Origin: Candidatus Segatella papionis
GTDB taxonomy: Bacteria; Bacteroidota; Bacteroidia; Bacteroidales; Bacteroidaceae
Direction: 5' to 3'
Assembly: GCA_002297965.1 (NCBI GenBank)
Contig: DBLF01000130.1
Coordinates: 51,163-81,076 of the forward strand
Length of the DNA: 29,914 nt
Shown: positions 8,003 through 16,264 of the stretch, piece by piece
Layout: the number at the start of each line of letters is the position of its first letter
Position numbering within the stretch: the stretch's first letter is position 1
The notes under the pieces: generated by a model
What the model was told of the DNA's origin: nothing
Databases searched by the model: none
The model's input: the letters and a program-made list of their open reading frames with translations, nothing else
Position numbers and translations under genes: made by a program

Positions 8003-8109
8003 TATAAAAGTTCTATCCTAAAGCTTGGAATACATATTCTAAGCTTTAGGATATATATTCCAAGCTTTAGAAGAATATATGTTCTAAGCTTTAGGATAGA
8101 ACTTTTATA
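8003..8109. repeat. 107-nt near-palindrome (long hairpin) overlapping the nanM stop codon
   Basis: Perfect 24-bp arms (8003-8026 and 8086-8109) continue inward with mostly paired bases (8028-8040 with 8072-8084), giving one long stem-loop. Inside are four AAGCTT hexamers at 8021, 8041, 8062 and 8086, spaced 20-24 nt. The block TTCTAAGCTTTAGGATA occurs twice (8038 and 8082). The right arm overlaps the nanM stop codon (8105-8107). No U-tract follows on the minus strand, so it looks like an mRNA processing or stability element or a small repeat-derived element rather than a classical terminator. The rest of the gap (7914-8002) shows nothing recognisable. Confidence 0.85.
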
Positions 8110-9163
8110 GTCTGAACCAAACTATCTCAGGTGTTCTTACACTGGGCTTCAGCTCTCCCCCTATATAATAAAAGGTATCGTGAAGAGAAATTACCTGTGC
8201 CCCAGCTCTCGCCAACGCTTGATGCGCAGTTGGTTGGGAAACCCATTCGCCCTTCTTGACATCGAAGCGCAGGAGATATGGATTGAACTTATACCATTCT
8301 ACAGGATGCTTCAGGTAGTTTTCCTTTTCCGTGAGTTTGTAACTTCCGCTGATGGCATCCCAGAATATCTCCTTGTTTACGCCTCCCAGACATATTATCT
8401 CTGGATTATTGTTGGCATGGGCTATGATGGAGGTTGATCCTGTCAGTGATAGCTGATTCCCCTTATCGTCGGTAGGGGCGGGCAGTGAAGTCCAACTTTG
8501 GCTATCGATGTCGTAACGGTATCCCTTCGTTGGAACAGTGCTCTTCAAACCATCGGCATAGAATCCTCCCCAGATGTAGAGGCTGCCATCCACAGCGGTG
8601 CATACGGGTTGTACTCGTGGGTCTCCAGGACTTTGTGTAACTTGCTTCCATTGCTGATGCGGTTGCAACAGCCATAAAGCCCCCGAAGGCTTCCCGTCTT
8701 GGTTGCCGCCATACATATAGAGGTCGTCGTCCGATAGTGCCACCGCCATATTATCGGCAGTTACAGGTAGGTTGGGCAGACTATGGATTTCGGCTTTTCC
8801 GTCCTTATCGAGATGGATGCTCAGCACGCTGCAGAGGCTATGCTCCGTATTGTTGCCGCCTATCAAAACTAGGCTGTCACCTCTGGCTATTGTTGCGCCG
8901 TATGCCGCTGGTTCTGGTAGTTCGCCGATTAATTCCCATTCTAGCTTCTCGTGGGAAACCTTGGCGGCATAGATACCTGCATAGTATTTCTTCTTTCCTG
9001 GTTCGGGAAAGTTGCAACCGCCTGCCATGATAAGGTGGTCGTTGATGACACCGGCATAGCAGGCGGAAACACCAAGATCATAGCCATCCTCCGTGTTAGG
9101 GAAGCCTGTTATGGTGTTGACTTGCAATGTCAATGCTGTTAATATACTTGGTAAGATAGACAT
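8105..9163 (-). CDS. nanM: N-acetylneuraminate epimerase/mutarotase (NanM-like kelch protein)
   Basis: Speeds interconversion of the alpha anomer of sialic acid, released by sialidase, into the beta anomer used by transport and lyase. The 352-aa protein has six kelch-type blades marked by Gly-Gly pairs at about residues 48, 102, 152, 199, 260 and 335, with WxxLP/WxxxPxxP blade ends such as SWTSLPAP. It fits the cyclically permuted mutarotase family common in Bacteroidota. The N-terminus is hydrophobic but not a clear signal peptide, so periplasmic location is plausible and unproven. The start is 3 bp after the sialidase stop codon, implying translational coupling. The stop codon is inside a long hairpin. 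Confidence 0.88.
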   Translation of the reverse strand: MSILPSILTALTLQVNTITGFPNTEDGYDLGVSACYAGVINDHLIMAGGCNFPEPGKKKYYAGIYAAKVSHEKLEWELIGELPEPAAYGATIARGDSLVLIGGNNTEHSLCSVLSIHLDKDGKAEIHSLPNLPVTADNMAVALSDDDLYMYGGNQDGKPSGALWLLQPHQQWKQVTQSPGDPRVQPVCTAVDGSLYIWGGFYADGLKSTVPTKGYRYDIDSQSWTSLPAPTDDKGNQLSLTGSTSIIAHANNNPEIICLGGVNKEIFWDAISGSYKLTEKENYLKHPVEWYKFNPYLLRFDVKKGEWVSQPTAHQALARAGAQVISLHDTFYYIGGELKPSVRTPEIVWFRL

Positions 9164-9166
9164 ATT

Positions 9167-10396
9167 TTACTTGTATTGGTTATTCGTGATTTTCTCCAGA
9201 GTCAACTTGTCAAACACGATGTCGTAGTGGTCGGTCAAGAAGTTCTCCTCCATCAGGAAGAGGATGTTTCCTTTGCGGTCTTGTATCATCGTGGAGTAGG
9301 CTGACTCAGTGTCACTCACCTTGAAATAGCCTTCCCAGTTTTTGGCGATAGCCTCAGGGGTGGCATAGTCGGCAGGAGTCTTTAGCTCTTTGTAGAAGAT
9401 GGCGACATTGGCTCTTCCTGGTCCCAAAGGTACGCTTTGGAGGAGCAACTGCGTCTTCTTGCCGTTCTTCTTTGCCTTTGCCAATACAAGTTCGCCATTG
9501 CAAGCGTTGCTGCTGGCAGCGATGCCTTTGTCCTCGGCGCAGGAATATACCACTTTGCCCCATTTGCCGTCAGCAGTCTTCGTGTTTTCGTAAGAATAGA
9601 TATTGATGTATCTTCCTCCGCCCACACGACTGCTAAGCAGTACATTACCGTTTGGTAGTTCCTCCACCTTGGCTTCGTCGCCTTTGGGTGCAGCCTCGTC
9701 GGCATTGGATTTGGCTCCCAGTACGCCCCAAGTCTTGCCGAAGTCATCGCTGTAGAGCACTCGGTTGCCTTGCTTGGTGGCCAGCACCGAGTAGATGCGG
9801 TAGTGGCTGCCCACCTTGATGCGCTGGCTCTGTACGATTCTGCCGCTGGTGAAGAAGGCACCTGTCACCTCTGGCATCAATCCGTAGATTTGTTGGGTCA
9901 CTTCCTCACCTTTCCAGGTCTTTCCCTCGTCCTCGCTGTAGTATCTGCCCATCATGATAGGCTTGTCTCGGTTGGAGTCCCAGTAGCTGATGCCGCCCGA
10001 GGCACACATCACGAGAATCTCTCCCGATTTTCTATCTACCACGACGGCGGCATCACCATGTCCGCAGTGGAAATCAGACTCCTTGCCGCTTCCGCCCTGT
10101 GCCACCATCTGCTCGTGCTGGCTCCAGGTCTTTCCGCCGTCTCGACTTTCCTTCATTACGATGTCGAGGTGGTTGCCCCATCCGATGTCGGCACCGTCGT
10201 AGCGATGGTCGGTGAAGGCGATGAGCTTGCCCGACTTGCACTCTACGATGGCTGGGATGCGATACTGTGCCGTATCTTTGCTGAAGAGCACATCAGATGC
10301 CATACTAGCCTGTGAGGCGAGCAAGAAGCAAGCCGATAGGGTGAGCGTGCGTGACACACCTGTGGCGGTTGTCATAATTTGATGGTATGTTGCCAT
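9167..10396 (-). CDS. nanH: Exo-alpha-sialidase (GH33)
   Basis: Releases terminal sialic acid from glycoconjugates. The 409-aa protein has the arginine-triad motif YRIP (45-48), FTDHRYD with the likely acid/base Asp63, and three Asp-boxes: SRDGGKTW (84-91), SEDEGKTW (154-161) and SDDFGKTW (216-223). The likely catalytic tyrosine is in TESAYSTM, about 45 residues from the C-terminus. There is no extra binding module, only the six-bladed catalytic domain. The mature start is uncertain: a second Met at residue 8 gives a better signal peptide. The sequence LSAC at residues 20-23 could be a lipobox, but the hydrophobic stretch continues past it to an ASMA signal peptidase I site, so secretion rather than lipidation is somewhat favoured. 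It is 13 bp after the epimerase gene and 3 bp before nanM. Confidence 0.95.
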   Translation of the reverse strand: MATYHQIMTTATGVSRTLTLSACFLLASQASMASDVLFSKDTAQYRIPAIVECKSGKLIAFTDHRYDGADIGWGNHLDIVMKESRDGGKTWSQHEQMVAQGGSGKESDFHCGHGDAAVVVDRKSGEILVMCASGGISYWDSNRDKPIMMGRYYSEDEGKTWKGEEVTQQIYGLMPEVTGAFFTSGRIVQSQRIKVGSHYRIYSVLATKQGNRVLYSDDFGKTWGVLGAKSNADEAAPKGDEAKVEELPNGNVLLSSRVGGGRYINIYSYENTKTADGKWGKVVYSCAEDKGIAASSNACNGELVLAKAKKNGKKTQLLLQSVPLGPGRANVAIFYKELKTPADYATPEAIAKNWEGYFKVSDTESAYSTMIQDRKGNILFLMEENFLTDHYDIVFDKLTLEKITNNQYK

Positions 10397-10409
10397 ATAA
10401 TCTTTGTTT

Positions 10410-11591
10410 TTACTTGTTCAGAATTTCTTGGCAGAGCGTGTAGCCTTTCACCATCATTCTTGGGATATGGAATGGTCCCTTGAAGATATTGCCTTTGGCA
10501 GGCTGTGCCACTGTTCCGTCGCGATGCAAATAGCCGTACCACTCTCCGTATTCCTTGTCTGGGAAGTGGGCATAGGCGTATTCGCTGATGCGCTGGTGTC
10601 TGTAGATGTATTCGTCGTCGCCAGTGGCGAGGTAAGCGTAGAGCGATGCGATGATGGTCTCACACTGTGGCCACCAGAACTTCATGTCTTGAGAATAGTC
10701 TTGCACGGGTAGGTTCTTGCAGTCGCGGAAGTTGATGATGCCCCCATATTGCTTGTCCCATCCCCAGTCCCAGGACCAGTCGAAGATTTCCAGGGCGAGC
10801 TTCAGTAACTCCTTGTCCCATCCTCTGAGCTTGGATTCCTCCATGATAAACCAGGAGGTTTCGATGCAATGGCCTGGGTTGATGGTTCTTCCCATGCTGG
10901 TATCCACGAACTCGCCGTTCATACCAACGGTCTCCAGCAGACATTTATATTCTGGGTGAATGAAGTATTTCTTCAATTTCTCGATAGATTCGTCTATCTG
11001 CTGTGTGAGCTTCGGGTCGTTGATGACCTTACGGATGCAAGAGCCTACGTTGATGAGAATCATCACTATGCTATGGCTTTGCAGTTTGACGGAAGGTTCA
11101 TATTTTGGCTCCAAGAATCCTGGGGTGGTAAGGAAACGCTGTGTGTCCTTGAATATCTCCAGGGCACGCTCTGCATATTTCTGCTCGCCAGTGGCAAGAG
11201 CGTATTCCGACATGGCGATGGCTGCAAATGTCTCGGAGAATACGTAGCGACGCTTGCGTAAAGGCTCGCCCTCGGCTGTTACCTCGAAATACATATGTCC
11301 ATTCTCGTCGAAGCAATGCTTCTCGATGAAGTCGATGGCACTCTTGGATGCCTCCAGCCACTGCAGGTTGTGCTCCACGTTGTTGTAGGCATAGGCGCAT
11401 ACGAAGGCAAAGCGTCCCTGGAACCATACAGACTTGGTGGAGTCTATCAGGCTTCCGTCTCTATCCACGCAGGTATATACACCTCCGTTGACTTTGTCCC
11501 AGCCGTGCTCCATCCAGAATGGCATGATGTTTTCGGTGAGGTCGGTTTTATACGACTGTGCCCACTCGCTGATATAGTCTTTGATATTCAT
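10410..11591 (-). CDS. nanE: N-acylglucosamine 2-epimerase (AGE/RnBP family), ManNAc to GlcNAc
   Basis: Cytoplasmic (alpha/alpha)6-barrel epimerase of 393 aa, expected to turn free ManNAc from the lyase into GlcNAc. Family landmarks are WFQGRFAF (Arg60), the catalytic histidines in NPGHCIETSWF (His241) and KGPFHIPR (His375), and the aromatic active-site segment KFWWPQCE. This is the Bacteroides-type epimerase, which acts before phosphorylation; it is unrelated in fold to the ManNAc-6-phosphate epimerase called NanE in Enterobacteria, so the symbol follows Bacteroides fragilis nanLET usage. It lies between nanA and the sialidase gene. No sugar kinase gene is present in this window. Confidence 0.93.
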   Translation of the reverse strand: MNIKDYISEWAQSYKTDLTENIMPFWMEHGWDKVNGGVYTCVDRDGSLIDSTKSVWFQGRFAFVCAYAYNNVEHNLQWLEASKSAIDFIEKHCFDENGHMYFEVTAEGEPLRKRRYVFSETFAAIAMSEYALATGEQKYAERALEIFKDTQRFLTTPGFLEPKYEPSVKLQSHSIVMILINVGSCIRKVINDPKLTQQIDESIEKLKKYFIHPEYKCLLETVGMNGEFVDTSMGRTINPGHCIETSWFIMEESKLRGWDKELLKLALEIFDWSWDWGWDKQYGGIINFRDCKNLPVQDYSQDMKFWWPQCETIIASLYAYLATGDDEYIYRHQRISEYAYAHFPDKEYGEWYGYLHRDGTVAQPAKGNIFKGPFHIPRMMVKGYTLCQEILNK

Positions 11592-11625
11592 ATCTCAATA
11601 AATTTCTTCTTGTGATTGTTTAAGC

Positions 11626-11655
11626 TCTGGCTTCTATTATCTGATAGAAGCCAGA
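11626..11655. repeat. Intercistronic hairpin between nanA and the epimerase gene
   Basis: A perfect 12-bp stem (TCTGGCTTCTAT at 11626-11637, ATAGAAGCCAGA at 11644-11655) with a 6-nt loop. It lies in a 94-bp gap inside the operon. No U-tract follows in the direction of transcription, so processing or partial attenuation is more likely than termination. Confidence 0.75.
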
Positions 11656-11685
11656 ACCACATTCTTTTAGAGAGTGTTGTCTTGA

Positions 11686-12603
11686 TTAGAACTGGTTGCA
11701 GCGGTCGAAGAAGTGGATGTCTTCCAATTCCTTCTTCATGGCTACCTCTTCCTCGTCGGTCATGTTGCGGAATGGCACACGGTTAGGACCCAGGTCGAAT
11801 CCCATGAGCTTCATGATGCGTTTGCCGCCTACGATGTTGCCGCGGTAATGACAGATGACATTGATGACCTCCTGTGCGAAGTTCTGTTTCTCACGGGCTG
11901 TCTCGATGTCGCCTTTCTTCCAAGCGTCGATGATGCCTACTAGTTCTCGACCGTTGTAGTTGGTAGTACCGCCGATGCCACCCTGTGCGCCGCCCTGTGC
12001 GAGGCTAGGAAGGATGGTTTCGTCCTGACCATGGAGCATATCGTATTTGCCATTCTTGTAGAGACGGCACTGGTTGTACTCATAGAGGCTCTCGTAGGTA
12101 TATTTGATACCAGCGAAGTTAGGAATTCTGCCATCCACAGCCTTCAATAAGTCGAGCATTGGCAAGTAAGCGCCGTTGAAGGCAGGGATATGGTAGTAGT
12201 AGAAAGGAAGCTCTGGGGCTGCTGAGGCTATCTCCTCGCAGTATTTCACCAACTCCTCGATTCTGCCGATGTGTGGGAATGGAGGTGCCATCGAACCGAT
12301 ACCCCAGACACCCAACTTCTGTGCGTGTTCAGCCAATCGGCGGCTTTCGCGAAGACAGCAACTGCCTACATGCACGATGACCTTGAAGCCCTCTGGAGCT
12401 ACCTCCATCCAGCGCTCTGCCAACAGCATACGCTCCTCAGTGGTAAGCATATAGCCCTCGCCAGACGAACCATTGATGAAAACTCCCTGGAGTCCATTCT
12501 TCTTCAGCATCTTGGCGTATGCCTCGATGGGTTCCAAGTTTACGTCTCCATTAGCATGGAATGGAGTGAAAGGTGCATCAATTAAACCAATAATCTTTTC
12601 CAT
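11686..12603 (-). CDS. nanA: N-acetylneuraminate lyase
   Basis: Class I aldolase that splits sialic acid into ManNAc and pyruvate in the cytoplasm. The 305-aa TIM barrel of the DHDPS/NAL family has the carboxylate-binding GSSGEG motif at residues 45-50, the tyrosine-rich segment YYYHIP with the proton-relay Tyr137, and Lys167 in GIKYTYES as the Schiff-base lysine. The YYYHIP and GIKYT wording favours the sialic acid lyase subgroup over dihydrodipicolinate synthase, and the operon context agrees. It is called nanL in some Bacteroides work. The neighbours are the permease gene upstream and the epimerase gene downstream. Confidence 0.95.
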   Translation of the reverse strand: MEKIIGLIDAPFTPFHANGDVNLEPIEAYAKMLKKNGLQGVFINGSSGEGYMLTTEERMLLAERWMEVAPEGFKVIVHVGSCCLRESRRLAEHAQKLGVWGIGSMAPPFPHIGRIEELVKYCEEIASAAPELPFYYYHIPAFNGAYLPMLDLLKAVDGRIPNFAGIKYTYESLYEYNQCRLYKNGKYDMLHGQDETILPSLAQGGAQGGIGGTTNYNGRELVGIIDAWKKGDIETAREKQNFAQEVINVICHYRGNIVGGKRIMKLMGFDLGPNRVPFRNMTDEEEVAMKKELEDIHFFDRCNQF

Positions 12604-12660
12604 AATTTCTTCTATTTATATTATTTTTGTTGTTTCTTCTTATTATTATTATTGTGAATT

Positions 12661-12690
12661 GCAATTTGATTCTTATGATGTATAAATTGC
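12661..12690. repeat. Weak intercistronic hairpin between the permease gene and nanA
   Basis: GCAATTT (12661-12667) pairs with AAATTGC (12684-12690) around a 16-nt loop. It overlaps the 10-bp palindrome AATTGCAATT (12657-12666). It is AT-rich and weaker than the other intercistronic hairpins in this operon, so chance is possible. Confidence 0.35.
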
Positions 12691-12700
12691 CATTTGTCGT

Positions 12701-13954
12701 TTACTCCAGATTGTCGGCGGTAGGGTGGATAAACACTACTTGCAATATCAAGGCTATTGCCACCACGATACCCAGTAGGGCGAATCCCATGCCCAGGTTG
12801 CCACCATCGGTCCAGGCACCGAGCACCTGTGTAACCAATGCTCCCACGAATACACCCACCATGTTCATGATGCCGTAAGCTGTGGCACGATACTTGGCGG
12901 AGATAATCTGGCAGAGGATAGGCATATTGTTGGCATCCCAGATGCCATAGCCTATGCCGAAGAGCAGACCTGCGCCAACCACGGCTCCCAGGCTATGACC
13001 GAAACCGAGCAGTACCAAGGCAGGGATGGTCATTCCCAATCCGATGGCACTGGTATAGACACGACCTCTGATGTTACGTTGCACCCATTTGTCTGAAAGG
13101 ATTCCACCCGAAATGACACCGATGAATGAAGCGGTGGCAATGGTGATGGTGGAGATAGGACCCGCTTCCGACATCGGGATGCCAAGATTAGTGGCAAAGA
13201 GGGTAGGTAGCCAGTTCTTGGTAGCCCACCCTGGCAAGCTTGGAGCGGCGAAGTAAATGAGGCAAATCCAGAATGTCCATGTTGACAAGACGATTGATAA
13301 CCCCTTGAAGAGATTCTCCTTGCTGGGTCTTTGTGACTCGCTAGGGCTGGCTAGGTTGGTCGCTACAGGAATCTCTGCCTTCTTGTCCTTGTCACGGAGA
13401 AGTAGGAAGAGCACCACAGAGTAGGCGATGCCCACGATGCCGAATCCATGGAAAGCGGAATGCCATGAGAACATGGCTGCCAATGTGGCTCCGAAGCCAC
13501 CTATCGCCTGACCCACGTATAGTCCAGTCATGTGGACACCGATCGCCAGCGAGCGAGATTTCCCCTCGTGCCAGTCGGCGATGAGCGAGAGGGCGGATGG
13601 GATATAGAGTGCCTCGCTGATGCCCATTAGGGCACGGAGACAGTAGAGTTGGTGGAAGTCGGTGGCATAGCCCATCAGAAATGTCACTGCCGACCATACG
13701 AACAGGCTTCCTACCACGAGGGTTTTCTTGCTGAATCTATCTGCCACGATACCAGCGAATGGGCTTACGATGCCATATATCCAGAGGAACACTGCCATCA
13801 AGGCGCCAAAAGCCTCGGCGTGGTTCAGTTCTACGATGTCCTCCTTCATCGCTCCCTGCATGGTGGAGAGCATCTGGCGATCCATGTAGTTGAGCAGTGC
13901 CACTACCCAAAGCAGTGCCACCACAAGCCAAGGATAATATTTTTTATTCTTCAT
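12701..13954 (-). CDS. nanT: MFS transporter, probable sialic acid permease (NanT-like)
   Basis: Inner-membrane major facilitator of 417 aa with about 12 hydrophobic segments. TM1 reads LLNYMDRQMLS, typical of the anion:cation symporter group that includes sialic acid and sugar-acid carriers. The loop between TM2 and TM3 has the motif-A-like GIVADRFSKK (68-77). A long cytoplasmic loop (about 190-220, DKDKKAEIPVA onward) separates the two halves. Placement directly before nanA and the ManNAc epimerase gene is the main reason to assign N-acetylneuraminate as substrate; another acidic sugar cannot be excluded on sequence alone. Confidence 0.88.
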   Translation of the reverse strand: MKNKKYYPWLVVALLWVVALLNYMDRQMLSTMQGAMKEDIVELNHAEAFGALMAVFLWIYGIVSPFAGIVADRFSKKTLVVGSLFVWSAVTFLMGYATDFHQLYCLRALMGISEALYIPSALSLIADWHEGKSRSLAIGVHMTGLYVGQAIGGFGATLAAMFSWHSAFHGFGIVGIAYSVVLFLLLRDKDKKAEIPVATNLASPSESQRPSKENLFKGLSIVLSTWTFWICLIYFAAPSLPGWATKNWLPTLFATNLGIPMSEAGPISTITIATASFIGVISGGILSDKWVQRNIRGRVYTSAIGLGMTIPALVLLGFGHSLGAVVGAGLLFGIGYGIWDANNMPILCQIISAKYRATAYGIMNMVGVFVGALVTQVLGAWTDGGNLGMGFALLGIVVAIALILQVVFIHPTADNLE

Positions 13955-14011
13955 AAGGTTTTCGGTTTTTTATTTTCTAATGATTGTTATATTGTTATTG
14001 TTGTTTTTGAG

Positions 14012-14048
14012 TTTAGCAGAGATGCCTAGTTGTGGCATCTCTGCTGAA
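14012..14048. repeat. Intercistronic hairpin between the O-acetylesterase and permease genes
   Basis: A perfect 12-bp stem (AGCAGAGATGCC at 14015-14026, GGCATCTCTGCT at 14034-14045) with a 7-nt loop, extendable to about 15 pairs with one wobble. On the minus strand it is followed by an A-rich, not U-rich, sequence, so it is not a standard terminator. It is centred in a 152-bp gap. Confidence 0.8.
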
Positions 14049-14106
14049 AGTATTTTATAGATATCTTTCTATCTATCTGTCAATTAATTTATATATTCCA
14101 GGTCTC

Positions 14107-16245
14107 CTATTTTACTTCTCCTCTGAATGTTGAGGCAGGAAGTCCTTCCTCGTTTACGAGGTTGGCACGGGTGAAAGGTTGCCATCCGTAACGTACCAGT
14201 CGAGGTGTCTTCACACCCTCGGCGGTGAGTTTCACCTTGTCGCCTTCGATGGTTACTGTGGCAGGATGGAACATACCGTCTTCCTCTGCTATCTCGAAGG
14301 TTGCAGGCTGCTTGCCGTCTGAGGTGCGGAGTCCCTTGCCGTAGTCGAAGCTTACAATCAAGGTGTTGCCTTCTCTTGTCACATCTTTATAGATAGGACC
14401 AGATGGCACAACCTGATATCCGTAGGTCTTGTTCAGTGCCCAGCGAGCCAGTCGTTCGCCTACAGGCTGCTTGCGGTTAGGATGTACGTTGAGCGAGTCT
14501 CCACAATCAGATGAAACTGCCATGCCTGTGTTAGGGATGTCTTTCATCAAGCGTAACTGACTGTCGCGGAACCAAGTCCACGAAGGACGGTTGAGGCTAG
14601 ACAACTGCACGAAGTAGAACGGCATCTTAGGGTTCTTCCAATTGGTGCGCCAGCTATTTACCAAGAGATGGAACAGTTGCTCGTGCGCCTCCATGTTATG
14701 TGCGTTTGATTCGCCTTGATACCAGATTACGCCCTTGATAGGATACTGCTGCAATGGCAGAATGCCACTCTCGTAGAGATAGCAAGGCTCGTATGGGTGG
14801 CGACCCAGTTTGGTGGTGTCGTTAGTGAGGTTCTTGGCTGCACGCCCTCTCACCCAGTCTTGTATGAAGTCGTTCCAAAGCCAATCGCTGAGGATGGCAG
14901 GGAATTTCGTCTCTAAGGTGTTGCGGTCTATCCATGATTCGGTTGGTGCACCGCCTATGGCGTTGCAAATCAGTCCAACTGGTACCTTCAGACTGTCGCG
15001 CAACATCTTGCCGTAATAATAAGCTACGGCAGAGAACTCAGATGCGGTCTCAGGGGTGGAAGGTTGCCAAGAGGTCTCCTCGAAATACTGCAAGTGGTTG
15101 AGCGAGTCGAGGCAGGAGGCAGGCCAAGCCACGTCGTAGGTTTCCCATCTGCCCTTCATGTCGTAGAGGCGCAGGTTAGGGTCGTTGGCTTTCGGGATGT
15201 CTCGCTTGCCTGTGGCAGCTTGGAAGAGCATGAATGCCATGTTGCTCTGTCCTGAGCAGAGCCAAACCTCTCCTACGGCTACGTGCTTGAACTGCTTTTT
15301 CTGCTTTCCAGCCTCGATGGTCAAGGTTTGGTCTTCGCTTACAGCGAGAGGCTGCAAGGTCACGCTCCATTCGCCTCGGTTGTTGGCTACAGTGGAAACT
15401 TTTTGTCTGGCGATGCTCACGGTCACCTTGTCGCCTGTGTTGGCAGTGCCGTGGATGTCGAGCGGCATATCTCGCTGCAACACCATATAGTTGGTGTAGA
15501 GGTTGGAGAGTTTCAAACCTCCATAATTGCCTGTGATGCCTCCATACACGGTTTTTGCAAGGATGCCGGCGCCCTCGGCGTTGGGATGGATGGCATCTGG
15601 CAGGAGGTTAGGGTATGGATAGAGTGGTGCATGAAAGTCGATGAGCTCAGCCCCGCTGATGCGAGCTACGGTCTCGATGGCATCCTGGATCTCGTCGTGC
15701 CAGAGTTTGGTACCGGAGATGAAGCGAGGATGTCGGTCGGCGATAGGAGTCATTCTCGCCAAGATGAATCTCACCTTAGGGTTGGCAGCACGCAGGGAGT
15801 CCATAATGGAGAGATAATCCTTGACGAACTCGTCTCGGTAGTTAGGCCAGTTGCGTGGGTCGGTATCGTTGATACCAAGGTGAATCACGGCGATGTCGCC
15901 CTTGAAAGCCAATGCCTCCTTGAATTCTTTCTGCTGTACGTATGGGCGATGACCATGATATAATAAGGTGGCACCCGGTTTGCCGAAGTTGCCCACCTCA
16001 TACTTTTCACCCAACATCTTTTGTAATTGCACAGGATAAGAGAAATGTTCTCTGTCCTTGATACCCGTACCGTATGTAATGCTGTTTCCCACACAAGCCA
16101 CCTTGATAGGCTTTGCTGTTTTCTTCTTGGCGGCAGTCAAAGTGAGTGAGGTAAAACAGAACACCCCCAGCAAGATTGCCATTATGGCCTTTTCTTTAGG
16201 GTATGGGATATATCTATTTCTTTGGCTTTTAAGGAAATTAAACAT
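14107..16245 (-). CDS. nanS: Two-domain sialate O-acetylesterase
   Basis: Removes O-acetyl groups that block sialidase and lyase. With the chosen start the protein is 712 aa. After a basic N-terminus and a hydrophobic export segment (about residues 22-38) comes an SGNH/GDSL esterase domain: VGNSITYG with Ser55, HLGINDTD with Asn126, and DAIHP with Asp217/His220. A middle beta region leads to a second, SASA-type esterase domain with LCSGQSNMAF (Ser334), WYQGESNA (510-514) and a likely catalytic His588 in SLNVHPNRKQ. Two complete catalytic sets in one chain match the dual-domain NanS of Tannerella forsythia. An upstream ATG at 16303-16305 would overlap the protease gene by 41 bp and bury the signal segment; the ATG at 16243-16245 is 19 nt... 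placed after the protease stop with AAAGAAAG upstream, so it was preferred. Confidence 0.9.
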   Translation of the reverse strand: MFNFLKSQRNRYIPYPKEKAIMAILLGVFCFTSLTLTAAKKKTAKPIKVACVGNSITYGTGIKDREHFSYPVQLQKMLGEKYEVGNFGKPGATLLYHGHRPYVQQKEFKEALAFKGDIAVIHLGINDTDPRNWPNYRDEFVKDYLSIMDSLRAANPKVRFILARMTPIADRHPRFISGTKLWHDEIQDAIETVARISGAELIDFHAPLYPYPNLLPDAIHPNAEGAGILAKTVYGGITGNYGGLKLSNLYTNYMVLQRDMPLDIHGTANTGDKVTVSIARQKVSTVANNRGEWSVTLQPLAVSEDQTLTIEAGKQKKQFKHVAVGEVWLCSGQSNMAFMLFQAATGKRDIPKANDPNLRLYDMKGRWETYDVAWPASCLDSLNHLQYFEETSWQPSTPETASEFSAVAYYYGKMLRDSLKVPVGLICNAIGGAPTESWIDRNTLETKFPAILSDWLWNDFIQDWVRGRAAKNLTNDTTKLGRHPYEPCYLYESGILPLQQYPIKGVIWYQGESNAHNMEAHEQLFHLLVNSWRTNWKNPKMPFYFVQLSSLNRPSWTWFRDSQLRLMKDIPNTGMAVSSDCGDSLNVHPNRKQPVGERLARWALNKTYGYQVVPSGPIYKDVTREGNTLIVSFDYGKGLRTSDGKQPATFEIAEEDGMFHPATVTIEGDKVKLTAEGVKTPRLVRYGWQPFTRANLVNEEGLPASTFRGEVK

Positions 16246-16264
16246 ATCTTTCTTTGTTATAATA

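Noticed and set aside
8003..8109. Long hairpin read as a CRISPR-like or IS element
   Set aside because: Only four short units, no uniform repeat-spacer pattern, no transposase and no target duplication seen; kept as an unexplained hairpin.
14012..14048. Intercistronic hairpins as full terminators
   Set aside because: None is followed by a U-tract on the coding strand, unlike the true terminators at 3962-4004 and 28904-28940.
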